Below, in pieces: positions 18,294 through 26,342 of a DNA stretch of 64,000 nucleotides (its first letter is position 1; every line of letters starts with the position of its first letter). The translations under genes were made by a program, and so were the position numbers. Origin of the DNA: Raineyella antarctica (GTDB lineage: Bacteria; Actinomycetota; Actinomycetes; Propionibacteriales; Propionibacteriaceae); NCBI RefSeq assembly GCF_900092135.1, contig NZ_FMYF01000009.1, positions 62,001-126,000 of the forward strand, written 5' to 3'. The notes beneath the pieces were generated by a model, which ran no database searches, was not told the origin of the DNA, and saw only the letters and a list, made by a program, of their open reading frames with translations.

Positions 18294-19006
18294 CCCTGGC
18301 CCATCCGGTAGCCGACGCCGCGCACGGTGAGCACGTAGTGGGGTCGGGCCGGGTCGTCGCGGAGCTTGCGGCGCAGGTTCGCGACGTGCACGTCGACGAT
18401 GTGGTCGTCGCCGACCCAGTGCTCACCCCACACGGCATCGAGCAGCTGCCGGCGGCTGAACGCCCACTTCGGCCGCTCCGAGAGGGTCAGCAGCAGGCTC
18501 ATCTCGGTCGGGGTGAGGGCGAGCGGTTCGCCGTCGAGGAACGCCTCGTGCGCGGCGACGTCGATCCGCAGGCCACCGACCACCCGCTCCAGCCCGTCCG
18601 CCCCGGTGCCGCCCAGGCCGCCGGCCCGGGACCGGCGCAGCACGGCCTGGACCCGCGAGACCAACGTACGGGTGCTGAAGGGCTTGGTGACGTAGTCATC
18701 GGCGCCGGCGGAGAAGCCCATCAGGGTGTCGAACTCGTCGTCCCGGGCGGTGAGCATGATGACGTACGCGTCGGAGAAGGTCCGCAGCCGCCGGCACACC
18801 TCCATGCCGTCCATCTCGGGCAGCCCGAGGTCGAGGATGACGACGTCGGGGGACCAGGAGCGTACGGCCGCCAGCCCGGCCGGTCCGGTGTGCTCCAGCC
18901 TGGTCGCGTAGCCGGCCCGTTCCATGTAGCTGGCGACCATCCCGGCCAGCGCCTTCTCGTCGTCGACGACGAGGATGCGCGGCGACGAATCGTCGTGGGT
19001 CTCCAT
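18290..19006 (-). CDS. Response regulator, OmpR/PhoB family
   Basis: A 238-residue regulator with a receiver domain (ILVVDDEKALA, D59 in VVILDLGLPEMDG, K in DDYVTKPFSTRTL) and a winged-helix DNA-binding domain ending with DDPARPHYVLTVRGVGYRMGQ. The start at METHDDSS is preferred. A TATGGT hexamer just upstream suggests a leaderless transcript, and an upstream extension would be low-complexity tandem repeat. It is coupled to the kinase by GTGA overlap and lies 143 bp downstream of the cueP-like gene on the same strand. Confidence 0.94.
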   Translation of the reverse strand: METHDDSSPRILVVDDEKALAGMVASYMERAGYATRLEHTGPAGLAAVRSWSPDVVILDLGLPEMDGMEVCRRLRTFSDAYVIMLTARDDEFDTLMGFSAGADDYVTKPFSTRTLVSRVQAVLRRSRAGGLGGTGADGLERVVGGLRIDVAAHEAFLDGEPLALTPTEMSLLLTLSERPKWAFSRRQLLDAVWGEHWVGDDHIVDVHVANLRRKLRDDPARPHYVLTVRGVGYRMGQG

Positions 19007-19049
19007 GCCCTGACCATACGACGCCGGGTCGGGTCCGGCCGGGCCCACC

Positions 19050-19100
19050 GCGACCGCGCCCTCCGCGACCGCGCCCTCCGCGACCGGACCCTCCGCGACC
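19050..19100. repeat. 15-bp tandem repeat, about 3.4 copies
   Basis: Units GCGACCGCGCCCTCC at 19050-19064 and 19065-19079, a variant GCGACCGGACCCTCC at 19080-19094, and a partial unit after that. It lies between the cueP-like gene and the response regulator, 44 bp upstream of the regulator start. It could be read in frame (AVAEG-type repeats) only if the regulator started much earlier, which I consider unlikely. Confidence 0.85.
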
Positions 19101-19149
19101 GGGGCGGCCCGACCCGTTCCCGCCGGCGGCCCACCCCACTCGAACACGG

Positions 19150-19761
19150 TCAGGCCAGCTTCAGGGTGGTCAGGCAGGTGGGGTCGTCCTTGCCGGTGGC
19201 GATCGGGGTGGTCGCCTGCTTGCCGTCGTACGTGACGGTCAGCGTGCCCTGGATGTCCCGCGGCAGCCAGAACCCGGCGAACCCGTTGGCGTGCAGCGTG
19301 GTGTCCTCGTCCACCAGCGTCGCCCCGGCCGCGTCGGTGATGGTCACGTGCACCGTGGTGTTCGCCAGCTCGCCCTGGCAGGTGGCGAGGCTGTGGTAGT
19401 AGCAGTCGTGCGTGCGGTTCACGTACGGGGCGACCGACAGGTAGAACTTGTCGGCCGGGATCGGCATCGCCACCTTGGCGTCCGCGGTGGAGAGCACCAG
19501 CTGGTCGTAGCGAACGGAGCCGGCCGGCCCGCTCTGCTTGTCGTCGGTCGAGGTCTCCAGGGCGGCGATCACCTGCGCGGTGTCCTTGCCCTGCAGGGCC
19601 GCGGTGGCGAGTACGCCCTGGACCGCCGCGTCCGAGGTGTCCGGCGCGGAGGTCGTCGCGCTCGTGACGGACGGAGCGGGCGCGGCGGCCTGGTCGGCGG
19701 CGGAGCAGCCGGCCAGCGTCAGCGCCCCGATGACGACCAGGGCGGGCAGCAGCTTCTTCAT
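19150..19761 (-). CDS. cueP: CueP-like copper-binding lipoprotein
   Basis: A 203-residue secreted protein with a lipoprotein signal peptide (MKKLLPALVVIGALTLAGCSA; lipobox LAGC). The mature part matches the CueP family: HDCYYHSLATCQGEL, LHANGFAGFWLPRDIQGT and a C-terminal DDPTCLTTLKL, giving the three conserved cysteines. CueP is known as a periplasmic copper-binding/reducing protein in Salmonella; here it would sit on the outer face of the membrane. GAGGAGA precedes the ATG. It is followed on the same strand by a two-component system, and GTCAAGA repeats lie 71-110 bp upstream. Confidence 0.88.
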   Translation of the reverse strand: MKKLLPALVVIGALTLAGCSAADQAAAPAPSVTSATTSAPDTSDAAVQGVLATAALQGKDTAQVIAALETSTDDKQSGPAGSVRYDQLVLSTADAKVAMPIPADKFYLSVAPYVNRTHDCYYHSLATCQGELANTTVHVTITDAAGATLVDEDTTLHANGFAGFWLPRDIQGTLTVTYDGKQATTPIATGKDDPTCLTTLKLA

Positions 19762-19831
19762 CGATCTCTCCTCGAGTCGGTGTGGCGACCCAGGGTGTGG
19801 GTCGCCACCGAGTCCATCAAGCCGCAGGGAG

Positions 19832-19871
19832 GTCAAGACCGCAGGCTGGCGATGTCAAGAAACGGTCAAGA
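19832..19871. promoter_or_regulatory. GTCAAGA direct repeats upstream of cueP (candidate response-regulator sites)
   Basis: Three copies of GTCAAGA begin at 19832, 19854 and 19865, spaced 22 and 11 bp, i.e. whole helical turns on one DNA face. Direct repeats with about 11-bp spacing are typical of OmpR/PhoB-family regulators, and such a regulator is encoded just downstream. On the cueP strand they read TCTTGAC, and one copy could double as a -35 element. Assignment to this regulator is inference. Confidence 0.55.
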
Positions 19872-20053
19872 ATGGGTCTCCCGGCAAACCCGGGGCGCCC
19901 TACGTCCCTGGATGAGCTCATGGCCTCATGACACCTCGCGCCGCGCCTTGCCTGATTCCGGACCGGCGCTAGCGTGGAGACGACCCCCGGCCCGGCCCCT
20001 GGGGTGGACGCGACGACCGCGCCCTCCGGACGTACGACGCCCGGAGACGGCAG

Positions 20054-21382
20054 ATGGCGAACGATGCAGAGGACTACGACCTGATGTACGGGGGGACCTG
20101 CATCAACGTCGCCTGTGTCCCGACCGAGGCCCTGGTCGCGAGCGCCGCGGCCCGCCGCCCCGGCGACGACCCGGACACGTGGTTCGCCTCTGCGGTGGAA
20201 CGCCGGGACGGCCTGGTCGGCGCGATGCGCGCCAAGAACTACGGCATGCTCGCCGACCTTCCCACCGTCACCGTCCACGACGGGCACGGACGGTTCCTGG
20301 CGCCGGTCGAGGATCCCGGGGACGGGATCGGCCGTCGCCACGTCGTCACGGTCGAGGCGCCCGACGGGGACGCGATCCGCCTCACCGCCCCGGTCGTGGT
20401 GGTCAACACCGGCACCGCGCCCTGCCGCCCCGACATCCCCGGCGCCCACGGCCCGTACGTCCACGACTCCACCACCATCCAGCACATCTCGCCGCGCCCG
20501 GCCGAGTTGGTCGTGATCGGTGCCGGGCATGTCGGGCTGGAGTTCGCCTCGATGTTCACCGGTTTCGGGTCGCACGTGACGGTGGTCGACCGGCACGAAC
20601 GGATCCTCGGACATGACGACGCCGACGTCGCCGCGGTGATCGAGGCCGACCTGGCCGCGAGCGGGATCACCTTCCGCCACGATTCACAGGTGGAGGCGAT
20701 CCGCGAGCGCGACGGGGGCGCCCTGGTCGTTCTGGCGGACGGCACCGAGCTGGCCGCCGACGCGGTCCTCTTCGCCGTCGGACGTACGCCCCGCAGTGCC
20801 GACCTCGGCCTGGCGGAGATCGGGCTCGAGCCGGACGTGCGTGGCTTCCTCCCGGTCGACGAGCATCTGCGCACCACCGTCCCGGGCGTGTACGCGGTCG
20901 GCGACATCAACGGCGGGCCCCAGTTCACGTACGTCTCGCTGGACGACTACCGGATCCTGAAGGACCAGCTCGTCGGCGAGGGCCGGCGCAGCACGGCCGA
21001 CCGGGTGGCCGTGCCGCACGCCCTGTTCATCGAGCCGACCTACACCACCATCGGGATGACCGAGGCGCAGGCCGTCGCCGACCACCGGGTGCTGGTCGCC
21101 GCCAAGCCGGTCGCCGCCATCGCCGCGATGCCGCGCCCGAAGATCGAGGGCGATCCGCGCGGCCTGCTCAAGATCCTCGTGGACGCGCAGACCGACCTGG
21201 TCCTGGGCGCGTCGCTGTACTGCCTGCACGCCGAGGACCTGGTCAACCTGGTCGCGCTCGCGATGCGTACCGGCACCACGGCCGGTCTGCTGCGCGATGC
21301 GATCTGGACGCACCCGTCCATCAGTGAGGGTCTCAACGAGGTGCTGGAGGCGCCGATCCCGTCGACGCTCCAGCCGTCCTGA
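20054..21382 (+). CDS. RclA/MerA-like pyridine nucleotide-disulfide oxidoreductase lacking the N-terminal FAD motif
   Basis: A 442-residue class I flavoprotein disulfide reductase relative. It keeps the redox disulfide (MYGGTCINVACVPTE), the NAD(P)H-binding region (ELVVIGAGHVGLEFASMFTGFG), the second FAD motif (VPGVYAVGDINGG) and the C-terminal HPSISEGLNEVL. The first FAD-binding beta-alpha-beta (GxGxxG, about 35 residues) is absent: DYDL runs straight into MYGGTCIN. GGAG 7 nt before the ATG supports this start, so the protein may be made but probably cannot bind FAD normally. The usual lysine of CVPTK is also replaced by Glu. Confidence 0.85.
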   Translation: MANDAEDYDLMYGGTCINVACVPTEALVASAAARRPGDDPDTWFASAVERRDGLVGAMRAKNYGMLADLPTVTVHDGHGRFLAPVEDPGDGIGRRHVVTVEAPDGDAIRLTAPVVVVNTGTAPCRPDIPGAHGPYVHDSTTIQHISPRPAELVVIGAGHVGLEFASMFTGFGSHVTVVDRHERILGHDDADVAAVIEADLAASGITFRHDSQVEAIRERDGGALVVLADGTELAADAVLFAVGRTPRSADLGLAEIGLEPDVRGFLPVDEHLRTTVPGVYAVGDINGGPQFTYVSLDDYRILKDQLVGEGRRSTADRVAVPHALFIEPTYTTIGMTEAQAVADHRVLVAAKPVAAIAAMPRPKIEGDPRGLLKILVDAQTDLVLGASLYCLHAEDLVNLVALAMRTGTTAGLLRDAIWTHPSISEGLNEVLEAPIPSTLQPS

Positions 21383-21400
21383 AGGGCGGGGGAGCCGCTC

Positions 21401-21862
21401 TCAGAAGCGGCGACGCATGTACGAACGGCCCAGCTTGCCGTCCCGGGCCGGTACGAAGGAGGTGAATCCCTCGCTGGCGTACAGCTTGCGTGCGCGGGCG
21501 TTGTGGCACTTCATGTCCATCCACATGCCACGGCAGGCGTACGTCTTCTGGACGTAGTCGACGATGTGGCGGATGAAGAGTCGGCCCAGGCCGCGGCCCC
21601 GTCGGGCCGGGTCGATGACCATGCGACGCAGTTCGATGTCGCCGCCGGCGCTGACGCCGGCGAGAACCGCGTAGCCCGCGAGCACGCCGTCCTCGAGGAG
21701 GAGGAGGTGCTTCTGGTTGGGGTCGGCAAGAGCCGCCTCATGCCAGTCACGACCGGTGGGGGTGAGCCACTCGGCAGTGTCCGTCGCGTTCTCCAGGCGG
21801 AGGATGCGATCAATATCGCCCACCGTGGTGTGCTCCACGGTTACGGCCAGCGTAATTGCCAT
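21401..21862 (-). CDS. GNAT-family N-acetyltransferase
   Basis: A 153-residue acetyltransferase. The acetyl-CoA-binding segment is IELRRMVIDPARRGRGLGRLFIRHIV (R/QxxGxG/A type), followed by the typical NARARKLYASEGFTSF. The substrate is unknown. The domain starts at MAITLAVTVEHTT, so 21862 is chosen; an in-frame ATG at 21934 preceded by a TACGAT hexamer could add 24 residues. No clear ribosome-binding site is seen for either. It is convergent with the flavoenzyme gene. Confidence 0.88.
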   Translation of the reverse strand: MAITLAVTVEHTTVGDIDRILRLENATDTAEWLTPTGRDWHEAALADPNQKHLLLLEDGVLAGYAVLAGVSAGGDIELRRMVIDPARRGRGLGRLFIRHIVDYVQKTYACRGMWMDMKCHNARARKLYASEGFTSFVPARDGKLGRSYMRRRF

Positions 21863-22048
21863 GTAACGATCATGACACTCGGTGGAAGAGGCTGCGCTAA
21901 GGAGCTCTTCCACAACCAGAGTTTGGACAGGCATGGCCGCAATCGTAGGACCGCAGCCGTCGACTGCAAAATGGCCGAGTATCCCCAGTCACAGGGACCT
22001 TACAGGAGACCACAAAGAGATTCGTCCCGCTTATGTGGAACATCATCC

Positions 22049-22077
22049 TTGATTATGGAGGCGAGCCTCACTAGATT
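22049..22077 (+). promoter_or_regulatory. Promoter with an inverted repeat in the spacer, upstream of the DUF4395 gene
   Basis: TTGATT (22049-22054) and TAGATT (22072-22077) are separated by exactly 17 bp, one of the best sigma-70-like promoters in the window. The spacer contains GAGGC-GA-GCCTC (22058-22069), a likely repressor site. The gene start is 49 bp downstream of the -10. Confidence 0.6.
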
Positions 22078-22125
22078 GGCTCCAGCCGAGGGCGACCGGC
22101 CCTCCAGTCCTACAGGAACACCCGC

Positions 22126-22653
22126 ATGAACACTGTCCTCGTCCCCCGTATCCCCGCCCTGGTGGACGAGGTGAGCGTCCGCCTGATCGCCGGCGTCGTG
22201 CTGGCCGTCGGCATCGTTGCGCTGGTCACCCAGCAGTGGTGGCTGTATGCGCTTCTTGCCATAGATTTCACGATCCGCGCCGTTGCGGGCCCGCGGCACA
22301 GCCCGCTGGCCCAGCTGGTGAACCGCTGGATCCGGCCGCTGGTCCGGATCGCCCCGCGCCTGACCGCCTTCACCCCCAAGCGGTTTGCGGCCGGCATCGG
22401 CGCGGTGATGACCGCGGCACTCACCGTCCTCTGGCTGGTCCGGTTCGCAGCCCCGGCCCCCGGACTGGGCGTCGCGATGCTCGTCATCGCCGCCGTGATG
22501 GTGCTCTTCCCCGCCCTGGAGGCTGTGCTCGGCCTGTGTGTCGGCTGCAAGATCTTTGGACTGCTGGGGCGCGTCGGGCTGATCAGCGAGGACGTCTGCG
22601 TCGACTGCGTACGCCCCTCGGCGCGCGCCGAGCGCGTCAAGATCCGCGTTTGA
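22126..22653 (+). CDS. DUF4395 family membrane protein
   Basis: A 175-residue membrane protein with about four helices (LIAGVVLAVGIVALVTQQWWLYALLAIDF, FAAGIGAVMTAALTVLWLVRF, GVAMLVIAAVMVLFPALEAVLG). The central PRHSPLAQLVNRWIRP and PKRFAAGIG, and the late FPALEAVLGLCVGCKIF, are DUF4395 signatures. Two further cysteines lie in EDVCVDCV. The family often sits next to thiol/redox or rhodanese genes and its role is unknown; here it stands alone. CAGGAA lies 7-8 nt before the ATG. Confidence 0.87.
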   Translation: MNTVLVPRIPALVDEVSVRLIAGVVLAVGIVALVTQQWWLYALLAIDFTIRAVAGPRHSPLAQLVNRWIRPLVRIAPRLTAFTPKRFAAGIGAVMTAALTVLWLVRFAAPAPGLGVAMLVIAAVMVLFPALEAVLGLCVGCKIFGLLGRVGLISEDVCVDCVRPSARAERVKIRV

Positions 22654-22675
22654 CGGACCGCTCCCGGGCTTCCAC

Positions 22676-22719
22676 GGCGTCACGCCGGCGTCACGCGGGC
22701 GTCACGCGGGCGTCATGCC
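22676..22719 (+). promoter_or_regulatory. 11-bp direct repeats, PHO-box-like, before the GDPD gene
   Basis: Four consecutive units of GGCGTCACGC plus one base start at 22676, 22687, 22698 and 22709 (the last as GGCGTCATGC). Streptomyces PhoP boxes are arrays of 11-nt direct repeats built around GTTCACC, and glycerophosphodiesterases are classic PHO-regulon members. A TAGCGT -10-like hexamer at 22734-22739 sits 6 nt before the GTG start, so the last repeat would cover the -35 region, as expected for an activator. The regulator assignment is inference; the core is GTCACG rather than TTCACC. Confidence 0.6.
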
Positions 22720-22745
22720 CGCGCAACAGGCGCTAGCGTGGCGCC

Positions 22746-23507
22746 GTGACCCTCGTCATCGCCCACCGAGGCTGGTCCGGTATCCACCCCGAGCAGAGCC
22801 GGGCGGCGTACGGCGCGGCCATCGACCTGGCCGCCCGTACGGGACGGCGCCTCGGGCTGGAGTGCGACATCCACTTCAGCGCCGATGACAGACTCATCTG
22901 CCTGCACGACCTGGACCTGGCCCGGACCGGCGGGCTGGCCGTCGCCGCCCGTGACCTGACCCTCGCCGAGCTGAAGGCCGTCGACATCGGTTCCTGGAAG
23001 GTCGGTCCGGGGGCCACGCCCGAGCAGCGCGAACTGCTGTCCGTCGCAGAACTGCTCGACCTGGTCGCCGCCGCCCGGGCCGAGGGCACCGACGTGTTCG
23101 CCGTCCTGGAGGCCAAGCATCCCAACCCGCGGGGGACCGACGTCGAGCGCGCCCTCGCGCAGGAGCTGCGCGGCCGCGGCTGGACCGGCGCCGATGCCCC
23201 GGTCCGGATGATCAGCTTCGACCCCGACGCGGTGGCGACCTTCGCCGAGCTGCTGCCCGACGTACCGCGGTCCCAGTTGCAGTTCCCGACGCCGTGGACC
23301 GAGGGCGTCCGGGCCCCGGCGATCAGCCCGTGGCTGGGGATGGTCCGGCGCGACCCCGACCTGGTCCGGCGCGCCCACGACGCCAGCCTGGAGGTCCATG
23401 TCTGGACCGTGAACGAGCCGGCCGACATCGACTTCTGCCTCGACCTGGGCGTCGATGCGATCACCTCCGACCATCCCGACCGGGTGCTGGAGCGCGTCGC
23501 CCCCTGA
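22746..23507 (+). CDS. Glycerophosphodiester phosphodiesterase
   Basis: A 253-residue GDPD-fold enzyme hydrolysing glycerophosphodiesters to glycerol-3-phosphate and an alcohol. Active-site motifs are IAHRGWSGIHPEQS, GLECDIHFSADDRLICLHDLDLARTG (Glu, Asp and the second His) and the late VHVWTVNEPADIDFCLDLGVDAITSDHPD. There is no signal peptide, so it is cytoplasmic. It has a GTG start, probably leaderless. Repeats upstream suggest phosphate control. Confidence 0.94.
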   Translation: MTLVIAHRGWSGIHPEQSRAAYGAAIDLAARTGRRLGLECDIHFSADDRLICLHDLDLARTGGLAVAARDLTLAELKAVDIGSWKVGPGATPEQRELLSVAELLDLVAAARAEGTDVFAVLEAKHPNPRGTDVERALAQELRGRGWTGADAPVRMISFDPDAVATFAELLPDVPRSQLQFPTPWTEGVRAPAISPWLGMVRRDPDLVRRAHDASLEVHVWTVNEPADIDFCLDLGVDAITSDHPDRVLERVAP

Positions 23508-23589
23508 CCGCCTCCCCCGAACCCCCGCCACGACCGGGGGTCCGGTCCTACGCTGGAGGCACGAGCCAGCCGAGTGCGAGGGAACCCTG

Positions 23590-24024
23590 ATGGAGATCGT
23601 CAACCTGCCGGCCGGGGACCCGCGATGGGCCCAGGCCCTGCCGATCCTGCAGCAGCTGCGAACGCACATGAGTCGTCAGGACCTGGAAGCGGTGCTGTCC
23701 TCCCCCGATGCCCAGCGACCCTCGTTCTTCGCCGCCTTCGACGGTGACGACTGCGTGGGCGTGTGCGGGTGGCGGCTGGTCGCCACCACCTCGGTGGGCC
23801 GCAAGCTGTACGTCGACGACCTGGTCACCGACGACTCGGCCCGCTCGCGTGGTATCGGGTCGGCGCTGCTGGCCCACGCCGAGGAGATCGCCCGCCGGTC
23901 CGGGTGCGCGGTGCTCGACCTGGATTCGGGCGTGCAGCGGCACGGTGCCCACCGCTTCTACCTGCGCGAGCGGATGGACATCACCTCCTACCACTTCGTC
24001 AAGCGCCTCGAGGTGCTTGACTGA
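23590..24024 (+). CDS. GNAT-family N-acetyltransferase
   Basis: A 144-residue acetyltransferase with the acetyl-CoA motif LYVDDLVTDDSARSRGIGSALLAHAEEIARRSG and the late HRFYLRERMDITSYHF, resembling small GNATs that act on drugs or small metabolites. GAGGGAA lies about 8 nt before the ATG. It follows the GDPD gene by about 80 bp and may be read from its own promoter. Short GTGCTCGGCTGA-like repeats (24027-24075) follow the stop. Confidence 0.9.
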   Translation: MEIVNLPAGDPRWAQALPILQQLRTHMSRQDLEAVLSSPDAQRPSFFAAFDGDDCVGVCGWRLVATTSVGRKLYVDDLVTDDSARSRGIGSALLAHAEEIARRSGCAVLDLDSGVQRHGAHRFYLRERMDITSYHFVKRLEVLD

Positions 24025-24092
24025 GGCCGGCGTGCTCGGCTGACGCCAAGGTGCTCGGCTGAGGGCCTGAGTGCTCCGCCGACGGGCCGACC

Positions 24093-25028
24093 TCAAGCCA
24101 GGACCCGCTCGACCAGTCCGGCGGTCCGCAGCGCGCTGTCACCGGTGCTGGGGCAGGTGCCGCGCCCGTGCAGCTCGGCCACGATCGAGGCGACCAGCGG
24201 GCCGTGGACGTGCGGGGGATCGGCCACCGGGTGCTCGACGGTTCCTGCCGCCGTGGTGACCCGGATCGGGGTCGGCGCGAAGGTGGCGAAGCGCAGCGTC
24301 CCGGCGGTCCCGACCACGACGTTCTCCTCGACCTCGTCGGCCGAGCCGAAGGTCCAGGTGCCGGAGGCCGGGACCTCGCCCAGCCGGAAGCTCGCCGCGA
24401 CCGTGTGCGCATCGGCCGTCGCGACGCCGCCCCCGCCGCTGATCGGCCCGACCAGGTGGTCCAGGACGTCGAGGGTGTGGCAGGCGGTCTCGGCGAACTC
24501 ACCGCCCCGGTTGAGGGCCGGATCCCAGCGCCAGCCGGTGAACGCGGCCGGTCGGCGCCAGGTGGACTGCACCGACAGCACCTCCCCGATCGCGCCGTCC
24601 TGCAGCAGCCCGCGGATCGTGGCGAACCGCGGCAGGGCGCGCCGGTAGTACGCCACCCACAGCTTCACCCCGTTGGCCCGGGCGGCCTCGACCATCGCGG
24701 CCGCCTCGGCCTGCGACATCGCCATCGGCTTCTCGACCAGCACGTGCTTGCCCGCCCGGGCCGCGGCGATCGCGTACTCGGCATGGGAGGCGGTGGGGGT
24801 GGCGATGTAGACCACGTCCACGGCCGGGTCGTCGATCACCTCGCCAGGATCGGTGCCCCAGGTCTCGATCCCGTGGCGTACGGCATAGTCCCGGGCCTTG
24901 CCGGGGTCGCGCCGCATCACCCGGACCAGGGTCGAGCCATCGATCCGGAAGATCTCCGGTGCCGCCTTGACCTCCGTGACGTCGCCGACGCCGATGATGC
25001 CCCACCCGATCCGTGTGCCACTGTCCAT
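24093..25028 (-). CDS. Gfo/Idh/MocA-family oxidoreductase
   Basis: A 311-residue NAD(P)-dependent oxidoreductase. The N-terminal Rossmann domain is IGWGIIGVGDVTEVKAAPEIF, with VDVVYIATPTASHAEYAIAAARAGKHVLVEKPMA as the EKP signature. The C-terminal part has the usual GGGEFAETACHTLDVLDHLVG with the catalytic-site His. Substrates are typically sugars or inositols; none is indicated by neighbours. AGGATGGGG upstream supports the start at MDSGTRIG. It is divergent from the alpha/beta hydrolase. Confidence 0.93.
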   Translation of the reverse strand: MDSGTRIGWGIIGVGDVTEVKAAPEIFRIDGSTLVRVMRRDPGKARDYAVRHGIETWGTDPGEVIDDPAVDVVYIATPTASHAEYAIAAARAGKHVLVEKPMAMSQAEAAAMVEAARANGVKLWVAYYRRALPRFATIRGLLQDGAIGEVLSVQSTWRRPAAFTGWRWDPALNRGGEFAETACHTLDVLDHLVGPISGGGGVATADAHTVAASFRLGEVPASGTWTFGSADEVEENVVVGTAGTLRFATFAPTPIRVTTAAGTVEHPVADPPHVHGPLVASIVAELHGRGTCPSTGDSALRTAGLVERVLA

Positions 25029-25144
25029 GGGCCCCATCCTGCCGTGCGAGGCACCCTTCCCCCTCCCGGGGTCCACCGCGCCCATCGGGGGCTCGTGCGC
25101 TTTCGGGGTACCCGCATCCTTTCGGGGGCTCGTACGCTTGCGGC

Positions 25145-26323
25145 ATGGCCCGCGGGATCAGGACGGTACGCCGACCGGGGGACGCGGACTCGCCCGCGTT
25201 CGACCTGGCGTACGTCCGCGAGCACGAGGGGGCGAGCAGTGTCCCGGTCGGGGTGATCCCCGGCGGTCCTGGCCTGGCATCGATCCGGGTCTACGCCGGC
25301 TTCCGGCGCTCGGCCCCCGACCTCGACCTGCTCATGGTCGAGCACCGCGGTGTCGGCCATTCCCGCAAGGACCTCACCGGCGCCGACCTGCCCCCATCGG
25401 CGATGACGGTCACCGCCGCCGTCGACGACATCGCCGCCGTGCTGAACGCCGAGCACATCGACCGCGCCGTGATCGTCGGCAGCTCGTACGGCACCTACCT
25501 GGCCCAGGGCTTCGGGATCCGGCACCCGGAACGGGTGCACGCCATGGTGCTGGACTCGACGATGCTGTCCGCGGAGGACCACCACGAGGTCCGGGCCCAC
25601 GCCCGCAGCCTGCTCTGGGAGGGGGAGTCGGCCGGCACCGCGGCGGCGGCCGCGCAGATCCGCACACTGGTGGAGGACCGTGGCATCGACCCGCTGCCCC
25701 TGGGGCTCACCAGTGCCGTGCTGTACGACCTCGCCGGCCCCGAGCGGCTGGAGCGCTACCTCGGGACCCGGACCCACCCCCGTACCGGGCTGATCGACGT
25801 GGCCCTGCGGACGTTCCACGACGGCGGCCTGACCCGTCCGATCCGGTACGTGATGGAGTTCGACCTGGTCGGCCACCTGGCGATGCGCGAACTGCAGTTC
25901 GCCCCCGAGCCGGACGGTCTGATCTTCGACCCGGCGTACGAGACCGCCGCCCTGGCCGACCGCTTCCCGGCGTACCAGGGCGAGCCCTTCGACCTGCCCG
26001 CGGCATTGCCGCACTTCGACTGGCCGCTGGTCGTGCTGTCCGGGGAGCGGGACCTGCAGACCCCACCGTCACTCGGGCTGCGTGCTGCCGAGCTGGCCCC
26101 GCAGGGGCGGTTCATCGACCTGCCCGGCGTCGGGCACGGCGCCCTGGAGGCCCACCCGGCGGCGCTGCTGGCCGCCGTCCGCGAGCTGGTCACCGGGCGT
26201 TCGGCCGGGCTCCAGGGGCTGGCGCGCAGCGGGCTGGTCCGGCACCTCGCGCCGGTCGTCGGCGGGTTGCTGGTGATCGACCGGGTGTGGCTCACGGTCG
26301 CCGGGGCCGGCCCCTGGGGCTGA
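25145..26323 (+). CDS. Alpha/beta hydrolase, proline iminopeptidase-like
   Basis: A 392-residue alpha/beta-fold hydrolase. The oxyanion segment is VIPGGPGLAS, the nucleophile elbow GSSYGTYLAQGF, and the catalytic acid and histidine lie in VVLSGERDLQTPP and LPGVGHGAL. The TAP/proline iminopeptidase family is the nearest by pattern. A C-terminal hydrophobic segment (VVGGLLVIDRVWLTV) is present but there is no signal peptide. A TACGCT hexamer 6 nt before the ATG suggests a leaderless transcript. Confidence 0.87.
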   Translation: MARGIRTVRRPGDADSPAFDLAYVREHEGASSVPVGVIPGGPGLASIRVYAGFRRSAPDLDLLMVEHRGVGHSRKDLTGADLPPSAMTVTAAVDDIAAVLNAEHIDRAVIVGSSYGTYLAQGFGIRHPERVHAMVLDSTMLSAEDHHEVRAHARSLLWEGESAGTAAAAAQIRTLVEDRGIDPLPLGLTSAVLYDLAGPERLERYLGTRTHPRTGLIDVALRTFHDGGLTRPIRYVMEFDLVGHLAMRELQFAPEPDGLIFDPAYETAALADRFPAYQGEPFDLPAALPHFDWPLVVLSGERDLQTPPSLGLRAAELAPQGRFIDLPGVGHGALEAHPAALLAAVRELVTGRSAGLQGLARSGLVRHLAPVVGGLLVIDRVWLTVAGAGPWG

Positions 26324-26342
26324 GCGCCCGGGCCCGTGCCCG

